From DYRB01 sp963709645 (lineage in GTDB: Bacteria; Pseudomonadota; Gammaproteobacteria; Chromatiales; Chromatiaceae), in NCBI GenBank assembly GCA_963709645.1, contig CAVPXP010000021.1, positions 62,001 through 126,000 on the forward strand: a DNA stretch of 64,000 nt, written 5' to 3'. Every line of letters starts with the position of its first letter. Position 1 is the stretch's first letter. Under the pieces are notes generated by a model. That model made no database searches and had not been told where the DNA came from. It was given only the letters and a program-made list of their open reading frames with translations. Below are positions 1 to 9,437 of the stretch, piece after piece. The translations under genes were made by a program, and so were the position numbers.

Positions 1-27
1 CGCTGGAAGCGCCAAGGGATTTTGCGG

Positions 28-651
28 CTAGTCCCCCCACCGCCGGCCGATCTCATGGACGACCCCCAAGTGATCGAGGACGCGTGCCACCATGAAATCC
101 ACAATGTCGGCGACGCTCTGTGGGTTGAAGTAGAAACCCGGGTTGGCCGGCATGATGACGACCCCCGCACGGGCCAGGCGCAGCATGTTCTCCAGGTGGA
201 TGACGGAGAATGGCGTCTCGCGCACCACCAGGATGAGCTTTCGCCCCTCCTTGATGGTTACATCCGCGGCGCGGTCGATGAGATCCCCACTCACCCCGGC
301 GGCGATGCTCGCCAGGGTTCCGGTCGTACAGGGGCAAACCACCATGGCGTCCGGAGGGTTGGTCCCGCTGGCAACCGGGGCCGTCCACTCCTGGCGCCCG
401 AAGACCTGCAATTGTCCGGGGGCCGCGCCGAAGTGTCCGGCGAAGAAGCGCTGCATATCGGCAGGGTTTGCGGGAACCGCCAGCCCAGCCTCCATCTTGA
501 GCACGATCTGCCCCGCTTGGGAGACCATCAGGTAGACCCGCACCCCCGCCCGGATTAGGCATTCCAGGAGACGGAGCCCGTACTGCGTGCCCGAGGCACC
601 TGTGATGGCTAGGGCGAACGTCTTGGGCCAGGCGGGTCCCCTGTTGCTCAT
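28..651 (-). CDS. ubiX: UbiX flavin prenyltransferase
   Basis: Makes prenylated FMN from FMN and dimethylallyl phosphate, the cofactor of the UbiD decarboxylase in ubiquinone synthesis; cytosolic. The 207-residue length fits the family. The N-terminal nucleotide-binding motif ITGASGTQYG (about residues 16-25), the CPCTTGTLASIAAG segment, the TIKEGRKLILVVRETPFS stretch and the VVIMPANPGFY stretch are all diagnostic of UbiX/Pad1. The ATG overlaps the stop of mpl by 4 bases (ATGA), so the two genes are translationally coupled, and it is the last gene of a minus-strand operon with mpl and a membrane protein. Confidence 0.95.
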   Translation of the reverse strand: MSNRGPAWPKTFALAITGASGTQYGLRLLECLIRAGVRVYLMVSQAGQIVLKMEAGLAVPANPADMQRFFAGHFGAAPGQLQVFGRQEWTAPVASGTNPPDAMVVCPCTTGTLASIAAGVSGDLIDRAADVTIKEGRKLILVVRETPFSVIHLENMLRLARAGVVIMPANPGFYFNPQSVADIVDFMVARVLDHLGVVHEIGRRWGD

Positions 652-2030
652 GGTGCCGCCGCCAGGCGGGCCCTGTCCCCGGCCCCCAGGGCGAGGAGCA
701 GCCGCTGATGGATGCCCTGGAAGCCACCGTTGCTCATGACCAGCACCTGATCGCCAGGTGCGGCGTCGAAAGCTACCCGCGCCACGATGGGCTCGACCTC
801 CGCGAATACCGCGGCTTTGGCACCCAGGGGGGCGAAGACTGCCTCCGGTTTCCAGCCCAGGTCGGGCGGGGCAAAGACGTAGACCCGATCCGCATGGGCG
901 AGCGACGCGGCGAGGTCGGCGTTGTGCACCCCCAGACGCATGGTGTTGGAACGAGGCTCCAGGACCGCCAGGATGCGCCGGTCGCCGACGCGTCGGCGCA
1001 AGCCCTCGATGGTGGTGGCGATGGCCGTGGGGTGGTGGGCGAAGTCGTCGTAGACCCGCACCCCAGCCACCTCCCCGCGCAGTTCCATGCGCCGCTTGAC
1101 CCCGGCGAAGCGTCCCAGCGCGGCGATGCCCATCGCTGGCGGGACCCCGGCGTGGCGCGCTGCCGCTAGCACCGCCAGGGCATTGGAGACATTGTGCCGC
1201 CCGGTTTGGCCCCAGGCGACTTCTCCCAGGGCCTGGCCATCGTGCAGGACCCCGAAGCGAGAGCCGTCCGCCTCGACCAACTCCGCGGCCCAGTCACCCC
1301 TCGCACCGAAGGACTCCATCGGGGTCCAGCAACCCATGGCCAACACCTGGTCCATGGCGGCTTCGCCCTTTGGGTGAACGATGAGTCCGGACCCTGGCAC
1401 GGTGCGGACCAAGTGGTGAAATTGCCGCTGGATCTGGGCCAAGTCGTCGAAGATGTCGGCGTGGTCGAACTCCAGATTGTTGAGGATCAGCGTGCGCGGA
1501 CCGTAGTGGACGAACTTGGAGCGCTTGTCGAAAAAGGCGGTGTCGTACTCGTCGGCTTCGACGACGAAAAAAGGTGCCGAGCCCAGCCGGGCCGAGATCC
1601 CGAACCCCTGCGGCACCCCGCCGATGAGAAACCCTGGGTCGAGCCCGGCATCTTCGAGGATCCAGGCGAGCATGCTCGCCGTTGTGGTCTTCCCGTGGGT
1701 CCCGGCCACCGCCAGGACCCAGCGGTCGCGCAACAGGTGCTCGCGCAGCCACTCGGGCCCGGAGACATAGCGCAGGCGGCGGTCGAGCATGGCCTCCACA
1801 ACCGGCAGGCCGCGCTTCATGGCATTGCCCACGACCACCACGTCCGGTGCGGGGTCGAGCTGGTCCGCCCCGTAGCCCTCTACGAGGTCAATGCCGGCCG
1901 CCTCAAGCTGGGTGCTCATCGGCGGGTAGACGTTGGCGTCCGATCCTGTGACGCGGTGACCCAAGGCGCGCGCCAGGAGCGCGACGCCCCCCATGAAGGT
2001 CCCGCAAATGCCGAGAATGTGCAGGTGCAT
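648..2030 (-). CDS. mpl: Mpl murein tripeptide ligase
   Basis: UDP-N-acetylmuramate:L-alanyl-gamma-D-glutamyl-meso-diaminopimelate ligase. It reattaches recycled murein tripeptide to UDP-MurNAc in the cytosol. It is 460 residues, the usual size. The N terminus MHLHILGICGTFMGG is the Mpl form of the Mur-ligase Rossmann motif, the P-loop AGTHGKTTT lies at about residues 109-117, and the central VVEADEYDTAFFDKRSKF and DDFAHHPTAI motifs are characteristic. It sits 1 base downstream of the membrane-protein gene and overlaps ubiX, so it is mid-operon. Confidence 0.95.
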   Translation of the reverse strand: MHLHILGICGTFMGGVALLARALGHRVTGSDANVYPPMSTQLEAAGIDLVEGYGADQLDPAPDVVVVGNAMKRGLPVVEAMLDRRLRYVSGPEWLREHLLRDRWVLAVAGTHGKTTTASMLAWILEDAGLDPGFLIGGVPQGFGISARLGSAPFFVVEADEYDTAFFDKRSKFVHYGPRTLILNNLEFDHADIFDDLAQIQRQFHHLVRTVPGSGLIVHPKGEAAMDQVLAMGCWTPMESFGARGDWAAELVEADGSRFGVLHDGQALGEVAWGQTGRHNVSNALAVLAAARHAGVPPAMGIAALGRFAGVKRRMELRGEVAGVRVYDDFAHHPTAIATTIEGLRRRVGDRRILAVLEPRSNTMRLGVHNADLAASLAHADRVYVFAPPDLGWKPEAVFAPLGAKAAVFAEVEPIVARVAFDAAPGDQVLVMSNGGFQGIHQRLLLALGAGDRARLAAAP

Positions 2031-2031
2031 C

Positions 2032-2658
2032 TCAAGCCCCCATGAAGAGCACGCCCAGCAGCGTGTAGGCGAGCAGGTTGTAGACGATGGCGATCAGTGC
2101 CCCCTGGACTAGGGGCAAGTCCAGGGTGTGGCGCAGAATGTGCCCCGTGATGACCAGGCTCCAGGCCAGCAGTGCCAGAAACAGGAGGGCTGCGACCCCG
2201 GTCAGCTCCGAGTCCGCTTCGCCAGAGGCCATCCCCAGTGGCACAAGGACCAGCAGGCTGAGTAGGGCGCCGCTACCCAGGAGTGCCGATGCCGACTGCG
2301 CGAAACGCGGCAGCCGTCCCAGCCACCTGAGCCCGGCATAGAGCAGCCAGAGGAGCAAAGCGGCTTCCACCAGGGACTGGACCAATGCCTCCCCCAGCCC
2401 CTGGCCTGCGGACGCACCGACCCCCGCACCCACGGCCAGGTAGATCACTAACAGCAGCTTCACCAGCGCGAAGGAGGCCGGCAACTCCTGGGGAGTTCGG
2501 CGCAGCAGGCACAGCTCGATGAAGTAGTGGATCAGTGCCTGCAAAGCGGGACCTCGGGTTAATACGCGCTGACCAGTCAAGGGCTGGGCCTGCGTGGATG
2601 GGGCATGATAACGGTCGCGGGGGCCGACCCATAGCCTTGCACTCCCTTCCTGGGGCAC
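2032..2658 (-). CDS. Predicted inner-membrane protein, Yip1-like
   Basis: Up to 208 residues with about five hydrophobic helices after a short cytosolic N-terminal segment (LIHYFIELCLLRRTPQELP). No catalytic motif is visible. The overall pattern resembles small Yip1/DUF1282-type membrane proteins, but that is a weak call. The first ~40 residues are arginine/proline-rich and unlike the rest; a TTG or CTG start near 2540 just before the IHYF segment may be the true one. It is the first gene of the mpl-ubiX operon (1-base gap to mpl), yet nothing in the sequence ties it to cell-wall recycling. Confidence 0.6.
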   Translation of the reverse strand: MPQEGSARLWVGPRDRYHAPSTQAQPLTGQRVLTRGPALQALIHYFIELCLLRRTPQELPASFALVKLLLVIYLAVGAGVGASAGQGLGEALVQSLVEAALLLWLLYAGLRWLGRLPRFAQSASALLGSGALLSLLVLVPLGMASGEADSELTGVAALLFLALLAWSLVITGHILRHTLDLPLVQGALIAIVYNLLAYTLLGVLFMGA

Positions 2659-2704
2659 CCGGCGGTCGCAGGATCAGGTTTCAGGCAAGATCGACCGCTG
2701 CGCC

Positions 2705-2720
2705 CCAGGGAGCGCCCTGG
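2705..2720. terminator. Possible stem-loop after lnt
   Basis: A perfect 6-bp stem (CCAGGG, AGCG loop, CCCTGG) lies in the 89-base gap between the end of lnt and the start of the membrane-protein gene. There is no T-tract on the minus strand, so it is at best a weak intrinsic terminator or an RNA end-stabilising hairpin. Confidence 0.25.
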
Positions 2721-2747
2721 CCCATGGCTCATGGACCCAGCGGCCGG

Positions 2748-4318
2748 CTATGACGTTACCCGACCGCCGCGGACGATGGCTGTGCCCGCCACCGCCATGA
2801 CCAGCGCCAGGCCGATGGCCAGCCAGTTGCCCACCGCGACGAAGGGCGTGGCCCCGGCGCGAGGCTGCAGTTCGACCGTCAGCCCGGCCCGCGCAAAGAG
2901 CGGAATGCTGCCCAGCACAGACCCTTGGTGGTCGATCACCGCCGAGACCCCAGTGTTGGTGGCACGGACCAGGGGACGGCCCGCCTCCAGCGCCCGCATG
3001 CGGGCGATCTCCAGGTGCTGATAGGGGGCCAGCGAGTCGCCGAACCAGGCATCGTTGCTGACGTTGACCAGGTAGGCGGCCGCCGGCAGGGCCTGGATCA
3101 CCTCCTCTGGGAAGGCATCCTCGTAGCAGATCGAGGCCCCGACAGCGATCCCGTTGACCTTCAGCAGCGATTCGCCCGGCGCGCCACGGCTGAAGTCCGA
3201 CATCGGCACCTCGAATAGCTTGACGAGCGGTCCCAGCCAGGCATTGAAGGGCATGAACTCGCCGAAGGGGACCAGGTGGCGCTTGGCATAGAGGTCCTCC
3301 TCCGCCCCGATACTCAGCAGCCCGTTGTAGTAGCGCCCGGTGTCCAGCTCCCGGAAGGGGATGCCCAGCACAATGGCCGTACCCTCCTCCCGCGCCGTCC
3401 GCGTCATGGGGTCGATGAGCCCGTCGCGGACCTCATCCAGAAAGGCTGGGACGGCGGTCTCGGGCCAGACGATCAGGTCGCTGCCTTCCAGGCGCTCCCG
3501 GGTCAACTCCAAGTGAGCTTGGAGGACAGGGACGAGGGCTTCTGGATCCCACTTCATGGATGGCTGGATGTTGGCCTGGATCACCGAGGCCTGCAAGGGT
3601 GCCCCTGTGGGCCAAGTCCATTCGACCCAGCGCAGCCCCGCGCCCGCCGACCAAAGGGCGGCAAGCCCGGCGAGGGCGATCCAGCGCCCCCGTCCGGCGG
3701 CGCGAACGGCCACCCACAGGAGCCCGCCGGAGAAGACCACCGCCAGGCTGACCCCGTAGACACCGGCCACCGGCGCCAATCCTCCCAAGGGGCCGTCTAT
3801 CTGCGTGTACCCCAGGGCCAGCCAGGGGAAGCCGGTGAAGAGCCAGCCCCGTAGCCATTCCAGCAGTACCCAGACCCCCGGCAGGATGAGCAGGGGTCCA
3901 GCGAGCCCCGGCCCCTCGCGGTGGCGGGTCCTGGTGCGGGCTCGGGGGCGCCCTGTTGCGGCCAGACCCCGGACAGGGCCCGGACCAGCCAGCCGGCCAG
4001 CCCGTAGTAGAGGGCCATGGCCAGGATGAAAACCAGGGTCAGCAGGTGGGCGACCAGGGGCGGCATGTTGCCGAACTCGTTGAGGCTGATTCGGATCCAG
4101 AAGATTCCGAAGCCAAGGAGCCCGAGCCCGAATCCCCAGCCTGCGACGAATCCGGCGCTCCGGGTCCGCCGATCGAGTATTTGGCAAAAGGCCGCCACCG
4201 CGAGCACCGCCAGGGGCCAGAGGGAGAAGGGGGCAAAGGCCAGGACGGCGGCGGAGCCCGCAACGGCGGCGGCCAAGGCCAGACCCCACCGGGGCAACTG
4301 CGACAGCGCGATGGGCAT
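2748..4318 (-). CDS. lnt: Apolipoprotein N-acyltransferase, one frameshift
   Basis: Inner-membrane enzyme that N-acylates the N-terminal cysteine of lipoproteins. The N-terminal part (MPIALSQLPRWG from 4318) carries the transmembrane helices; from about 3910 the reading continues in another frame as PGLAGPLLILPGVWVLLEW and on through the nitrilase-like domain. Catalytic-triad segments are all present: WPETAVP (Glu), YAKRHLVPFGEF (Lys) and GASICYEDAFPEE (Cys). One base missing from a short G run near 3912-3915 (C run on the plus strand) would join the two frames into a normal ~520-residue Lnt. A sequence error is more likely than a real break. Confidence 0.88.
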
Positions 4319-4645
4319 GGGATGGTCCTGGCTCTAGCGGTTGGGTGAGCGGCGGGCGGCTTTCTAACAGTCGAGACGGAAGCCGTCAAATTCGCCCGCA
4401 CTCACCTGGCTGGCCCTCTGTGTTCGACCTCGATGTCGAGGGTACCAGTTGGGCGCCATCTTCCCTTGCCGGACAGCGACCGACCTGCCGCTGACAACCT
4501 GCGAGATACCGGACAAGCCCCAGGGTCGCGCCCTGTCCGACTGGCACATCCCTGCGGTACAATTTGTGCACTGCAATACTAGGGCCGCCCCTGGCGCCCC
4601 TGGCACACCGTCCGACCTCGGACACAAGTCGCGTCGTAGCCCCCG
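4319..4645. other. Divergent intergenic region lnt / FAD dehydrogenase
   Basis: 327 bases with no credible gene. For the plus-strand dehydrogenase there is a TACAAT hexamer at 4558-4563 that could be a -10 element, with no well-spaced -35. No convincing ribosome-binding site precedes the ATG at 4646. Nothing else stands out. Confidence 0.3.
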
Positions 4646-7600
4646 ATGACAAGCTTCGCCTCGGCCCCTGAGGGCCAATCCCGGCGCATCCGCGAGATCC
4701 CCTACAACTACACCTCCTTCTCGGACCGGGAGATCGTCATCCGCTTCCTGGGTGCGGAGATGTGGGACCTCATCGAATCCCTGCGCGGCACCCGGCGCAC
4801 CGGGCGCTCGGCGCGGATGCTCTTCGAGGTCTTGGGCGACATGTGGGTGGTCACCCGCAACCCCTATCTCCAGGACGACCTGCTGGAGAACCTGGACCGC
4901 CGCCGGGCCCTGGTCCAGGCCCTCTGCCACCGTCTCGACCAATTCGAGGCCCGCCTCAACGCGAACGCCCAGGCCACGCGACTGCTCACCGCCGCCCGCG
5001 CCGCGGTCAAGCGGTTCAGCGACTGGTTCGACGAGCACCGACGCCTGCGCGAGGATCTGCGCCGCGCCCTGGCCAAGGTCACTCGGACCGACAACATCGA
5101 CTTCGGCGGCCTGGCGCGGGTGTCCCACGCCACGGACGCCACGGACTGGCGCGTGGAGCTGCCCTTCGTGGTCCTTTGTCCGGACACCGAGGCCGAGGTC
5201 GCGCCCATGGTGCGCGCCTGCATCGACTGCGGCCTGACCCTGATCCCCCGCGGCGGCGGCACTGGCTACACGGGTTCGGGCGTGCCCCTTGAGGACCGCT
5301 GCGCCGTCATCAACACCGAAAAGCTCGAGACCCTATCGGGGGTGGAGCACATCGCCCTGCCCGGCGTCGAGGGTGAGATCGCCACGGTGCAATGCGGGGC
5401 CGGGGTGGTGACCCGCCGGGTCTCGGATCTGGCCGACGCCAACGGGCTGGCGTTCGCTGTGGACCCGACCTCCCAGGACGCCTCCACAATCGGTGGCAAC
5501 ATCGCCATGAACGCCGGGGGCAAGAAGGCGGTCCTTTGGGGCACGGCCCTGGACAACCTGGCGTCTTGGCGCATGGTCACCCCGGATGCGGACTGGCTGG
5601 AGGTGGAGCGTCTGGACCACAACCTGGGCAAGATCCACGACCAGGCGCAGGTGCGCTTTCGCGTCTCGCGCTACGCCCCGAACGGCACGACGCCCAGAGG
5701 CGATCCGCAGATCCTGGCCATGCCAGGCAGCGCCTTCCGCAAAGCGGGGCTTGGCAAGGACGTGACCGACAAGTTCCTCTCGGGGCTGCCGGGGGTGCAG
5801 AAGGAGGGGTGCGATGGGCTCATCACGTCCGCCCGCTTCGTCCTTCACCGGATGCCAGATCAGGTCCGCACCCTTTGCTTAGAATTCTTCGGCGCCGACC
5901 TCTCCCGTGCTGTTCCGGCGATCGTCGAGGTGAAGGCCTTTGTGGATGCACTGCCGGGGGTCCAGATTGCCGGCCTGGAGCACCTGGACGAACGCTACGT
6001 CCGCGCCGTGGGCTACTCCACCAAGGCTGCCCGACGGGAACTCCCCAAGATGGTCCTGCTTGCCGACCTGGTGGCGGACGATCCGGCGCTCGTGGATGCC
6101 GCTGCAGAAGAGGTGGCGCGAATGGCCAGGGCCCGGGATGGGGAGGGTTTCGTCGCCAGCAGCCCAGAGGCCCGGCGCCGCTTCTGGCTGGACCGTGCCC
6201 GCACGGCTGCCATCTCCCGTCACACCAACGCCTTCAAGATCAACGAGGACGTGGTCATCCCCCTGGAGCGCCTGGCGGACTACAGTCGTGGAATCGAGCG
6301 CATCAACATCGAGCAGTCCATCGTCAACAAACTCGCGGTCATGGATGCCGTACTCGACTACTTGGCCGGCGACCTGCCCGAGGCCCGGGAGGCAGGCGAC
6401 TACGAGCCTTCCGAAGAGGCGGCGGCCATCCTGAACGCCAAGCGCGACGCCGCCCGCGAGGTCGTCGCTGCAGCCCACACCCGCTGGCGGGCGGTGCTCG
6501 CTCACCTGGATGCCCCCGCGGCCGGCCACCGACACCTGCTCCAGGTCCCCGAGCAGGCGGCGCTACGCCCTGGCGATACCTTGCTCGATATGATGCTCCG
6601 CCGGGACCTGCGCCAGTCTTACGTCAGCGAGGTCACGGTGCGCCTGGACGAGGTCTTCGGCGGCCAGCGCCTGGCTGGGGTACGCGAGTGCTTGCGCAAG
6701 GTCCACGCCCGCACCCGCGAATCCAGACTCTTCGTGGCACTGCATATGCACGCTGGGGACGGCAACGTCCACACCAACATCCCCGTCCACTCCGCGGACT
6801 ATGGGATGCTGCACGAGGCCGATCGAATCGTTGGCCGCATCATGGCGCTCGCCACGGACCTGGGCGGTGTCATCTCCGGCGAGCACGGCATCGGCATCAC
6901 CAAGCTCCAATTCCTGGGCGCCGAGAAGCTCTCCGCCTTCGTGGACTATAAACAGCGGGTGGACCCCCAAGCCCGCTTCAACCGGGGCAAGCTCATGCCT
7001 GGGGCCGGGCTGGAGGGGGCCTATACGCCCTCGCTCCGCCTGGTGGAGCAGGAGGCCATCATCCTGGAGGAGACCGAACTCGGCGCCCTGAACGATGACA
7101 TCAAGCACTGTCTGCGGTGCGGCAAGTGCAAGCCCAAGTGCATGACCCATGTGCCCCGCGCCAACCTGCTCTATTCGCCGCGCAACAAGATCCTGGGAAC
7201 CGGCCTCATCGTCGAGGCCTTCCTCTATGAGGAGCAGACCCGCCGCGGTCTGTCCCAGCGCCATTTCGCGGAGATGAACGACGTCGCTGACCACTGCACC
7301 GTCTGCCACAAGTGCCAGCCGCCCTGCCCGGTGGACATCGACTTCGGCAAGGTCACCATGCGCCTGCGCCGCATCCTGGTGCAACGGGGCAAGAAGCGTT
7401 TCAGCCCCGGGGCCTGGGCGGCGATGCGCTTCCTCAACGCCACCGACCCGCGGGCGGTGCGCCTGCTGCGCCTGGGCTTGGCCCAGTGGGGCTTCGCCGG
7501 GATCAATCTCGCGCACAAGGTTGCTCGCAGTCTGGGCCTGCTTAGACACAGGACCCGGGTCCCTGCCGCTACCACCGGCCGGCCGGCGGCCCGGGCCCTG

Positions 7601-8569
7601 GTGCTGGACCTGATCAACCGCCCCATCCGGGTCGCCCTGCCCAGCCGCACCTTCCGCCAGGAACTCGCCCTGGAGGACGCCACCCAGGTCCCCATCCTGC
7701 GCGATCCCCGGCGCCCGGCCGAGGATTCCGAGGCGGTCTTCTACTTCCCCGGCTGTGGCTCGGAGCGGCTCTTCTCCGACGTAGGACTGGCGACGCTCGC
7801 CATGCTCTATCGCCAGGGGGCCCAGGTGGTCCTGCCCCCTGGGTACCTCTGCTGCGGCTACCCACAGAGCGCGTCAGGGCTGGAGGCGAGCGGGCGGCGC
7901 ATCACCATGGACAACCGGGTGCTTTTCCACCGGGTCGCCAATACCCTGAACTACCTGGACATCCGCACCGTCATCGTCTCCTGCGGGACCTGCATGGACC
8001 AGCTTCTGCAGTACGAATTTGGGCGCATCTTCCCCGGCTGCCGCCTGCTCGACATCCACGAGTATCTGATGGAGAAGGGGGTCAGCCTGCGCGGCGCAGC
8101 GGCGACCCCGGAGACCGGGGAGCCAGCCAAGAGGCCGGAAAACCGGAGTAGGGAGGTCCAGTTTCTCTACCACGACCCCTGCCACACGCCGATGAAGACC
8201 CATGCCCCGCTCAAGGTCGCCTCCAGCCTCATGGGTCAGGTGGTGCACTTGAGTGACCGTTGCTGCGGCGAGGCCGGGACCCTGGGCACCGCCCGCCCCG
8301 ACATCGCCAACCAAATCCGCTTTCGCAAGCAAGAGGAGCTGACCCAGGGCATCCGCGTTCTCACCGGTCGAGACCGAGCGGATGGCCAGGTTAGGCTGCT
8401 GACCGCCTGCCCTGCCTGCCAACAGGGGCTGGCCAAGTATGCCGATGAGACCGGGCTCGCCACCGACTACATCGTCGTCGAACTGGCCCGGCGCTTGCTC
8501 GGCGAGGGCTGGCAGCGGCACTTCATCGATGCCGTGAAGGATGGCGGTGTCGAACGGGTGCTCCTTTAG
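4646..8569 (+). CDS. DUF3683–FAD oxidase–Fe-S oxidoreductase fusion
   Basis: A 1307-residue flavin/iron-sulfur dehydrogenase of the D-lactate/glycolate type; substrate unknown. Order: an N-terminal DUF3683-like region (about 1-140), an FAD-binding type 4 domain with the PRGGGTGYTGSGVPL motif (about 200) and its C-terminal FAD-oxidase part to about 790 (HMHAGDGNVHTNIPVH; GVISGEHGIGITK). A ferredoxin-like pair of 4Fe-4S motifs follows (CLRCGKCKPKC about 822; CTVCHKCQPPCP about 884), then two CCG domains (FPGCGSERLFSD...CCGYPQ about 1035-1072; HDPCHTP...CCGEAG about 1175-1210). The last two usually pass electrons to the quinone pool. In effect GlcD and GlpC/LldE-type subunits are joined in one chain. 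It stands alone. Confidence 0.92.
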   Translation: MTSFASAPEGQSRRIREIPYNYTSFSDREIVIRFLGAEMWDLIESLRGTRRTGRSARMLFEVLGDMWVVTRNPYLQDDLLENLDRRRALVQALCHRLDQFEARLNANAQATRLLTAARAAVKRFSDWFDEHRRLREDLRRALAKVTRTDNIDFGGLARVSHATDATDWRVELPFVVLCPDTEAEVAPMVRACIDCGLTLIPRGGGTGYTGSGVPLEDRCAVINTEKLETLSGVEHIALPGVEGEIATVQCGAGVVTRRVSDLADANGLAFAVDPTSQDASTIGGNIAMNAGGKKAVLWGTALDNLASWRMVTPDADWLEVERLDHNLGKIHDQAQVRFRVSRYAPNGTTPRGDPQILAMPGSAFRKAGLGKDVTDKFLSGLPGVQKEGCDGLITSARFVLHRMPDQVRTLCLEFFGADLSRAVPAIVEVKAFVDALPGVQIAGLEHLDERYVRAVGYSTKAARRELPKMVLLADLVADDPALVDAAAEEVARMARARDGEGFVASSPEARRRFWLDRARTAAISRHTNAFKINEDVVIPLERLADYSRGIERINIEQSIVNKLAVMDAVLDYLAGDLPEAREAGDYEPSEEAAAILNAKRDAAREVVAAAHTRWRAVLAHLDAPAAGHRHLLQVPEQAALRPGDTLLDMMLRRDLRQSYVSEVTVRLDEVFGGQRLAGVRECLRKVHARTRESRLFVALHMHAGDGNVHTNIPVHSADYGMLHEADRIVGRIMALATDLGGVISGEHGIGITKLQFLGAEKLSAFVDYKQRVDPQARFNRGKLMPGAGLEGAYTPSLRLVEQEAIILEETELGALNDDIKHCLRCGKCKPKCMTHVPRANLLYSPRNKILGTGLIVEAFLYEEQTRRGLSQRHFAEMNDVADHCTVCHKCQPPCPVDIDFGKVTMRLRRILVQRGKKRFSPGAWAAMRFLNATDPRAVRLLRLGLAQWGFAGINLAHKVARSLGLLRHRTRVPAATTGRPAARALVLDLINRPIRVALPSRTFRQELALEDATQVPILRDPRRPAEDSEAVFYFPGCGSERLFSDVGLATLAMLYRQGAQVVLPPGYLCCGYPQSASGLEASGRRITMDNRVLFHRVANTLNYLDIRTVIVSCGTCMDQLLQYEFGRIFPGCRLLDIHEYLMEKGVSLRGAAATPETGEPAKRPENRSREVQFLYHDPCHTPMKTHAPLKVASSLMGQVVHLSDRCCGEAGTLGTARPDIANQIRFRKQEELTQGIRVLTGRDRADGQVRLLTACPACQQGLAKYADETGLATDYIVVELARRLLGEGWQRHFIDAVKDGGVERVLL

Positions 8570-9437
8570 TCCAGCATGCCGCAGCCGCTTTGGCCGCTGG
8601 TCGCGCCAGGGGCGCCAAAGGGCAAAGAGTAAAGAGCAAAGAGCGAGGCCCCGGCCGGTACTTGCTGACGTACTTTCAACTCCCCAATCTTGCGGGCGAT
8701 TCGACGGTCCCGGTGAGCCCGCACAGTCTTGCGCGACCGGACAGCCGCGTTCCCCCTGCAGCGAATGATCGCGCTCGTCGGAGCAGTACGCGGCGTCGAG
8801 ACCAGCGCCAGCTTCTCGGGATGGGCTGAAGCGCGCCGCGTCGATTCTCCATTCGACCTGTGTTGACGAGAGGACGGTCGCTGTTTAGATCTCCAGAATA
8901 TTAGCGATACTTGATGCGCCAACCTGTCATGGAAATCTCCGCCGATGATCTCCGGACCGATGGGGAACAGAGAATAGACAACTAGTTGGACCACCGTTGA
9001 CACTGCGCAGCGCCGGCGTAGACTTCTGCCTGCGCCGCCCATCAGCCGTATCTATTCCCTCAGTCTTGGGTTGGAGGGAGAAGTGGCGCATCGAGGATGA
9101 GCTTCCGGGGGAGGTTAGGTGACGAGGAAGCACGTTCTTGGGCATCTCGCTGTGCAGCGGGCAACCAAACCCCGGGGTCTCGGATGGGTGGCGAGGGAAC
9201 ACTGTATCGTTAATCGGGCCGATCCCACTTCGGTAGACGTATCTTTTCCCTGGGCTCGACTGCTCTCGCCAATCGGTTCCCGTTGATGGCGGTTCCTCCA
9301 ATGGACGGTCCGCCCTGCTCGTTACCGCTAGGTTGCTCGCAAGTTGGGCTGTGCAGGGCGCCGCCTGCCTTATACTCGGCAGTATGGGCCTAACCGGTGG
9401 CCCGAACATCAGCTATCAAGAATATGGGGAATTCGGT
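8570..9437. other. Long intergenic region
   Basis: 868 bases without a credible gene; reading frames on both strands lack recognisable protein features. Three tandem AAAGAG(T/C) heptamers lie at 8624-8644, shortly after the dehydrogenase stop. A TATACT hexamer at 9371-9376 could be the -10 of the next gene, but the nearest -35-like TTGGGC is 21 bases upstream, which is too far. Base composition looks somewhat lower in G+C than the flanking genes. Confidence 0.35.

Noticed and set aside
4545..4560. TGGCAC word considered as a sigma54 promoter for the FAD dehydrogenase
   Set aside because: The step to the next GC is one base short and the -12 box does not match.
8566..9409. Minus-strand frames in the long gap before the DUF302-like gene
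   Set aside because: No recognisable motif, poor codon pattern and no plausible ribosome-binding site; typical chance frames in G+C-rich DNA.
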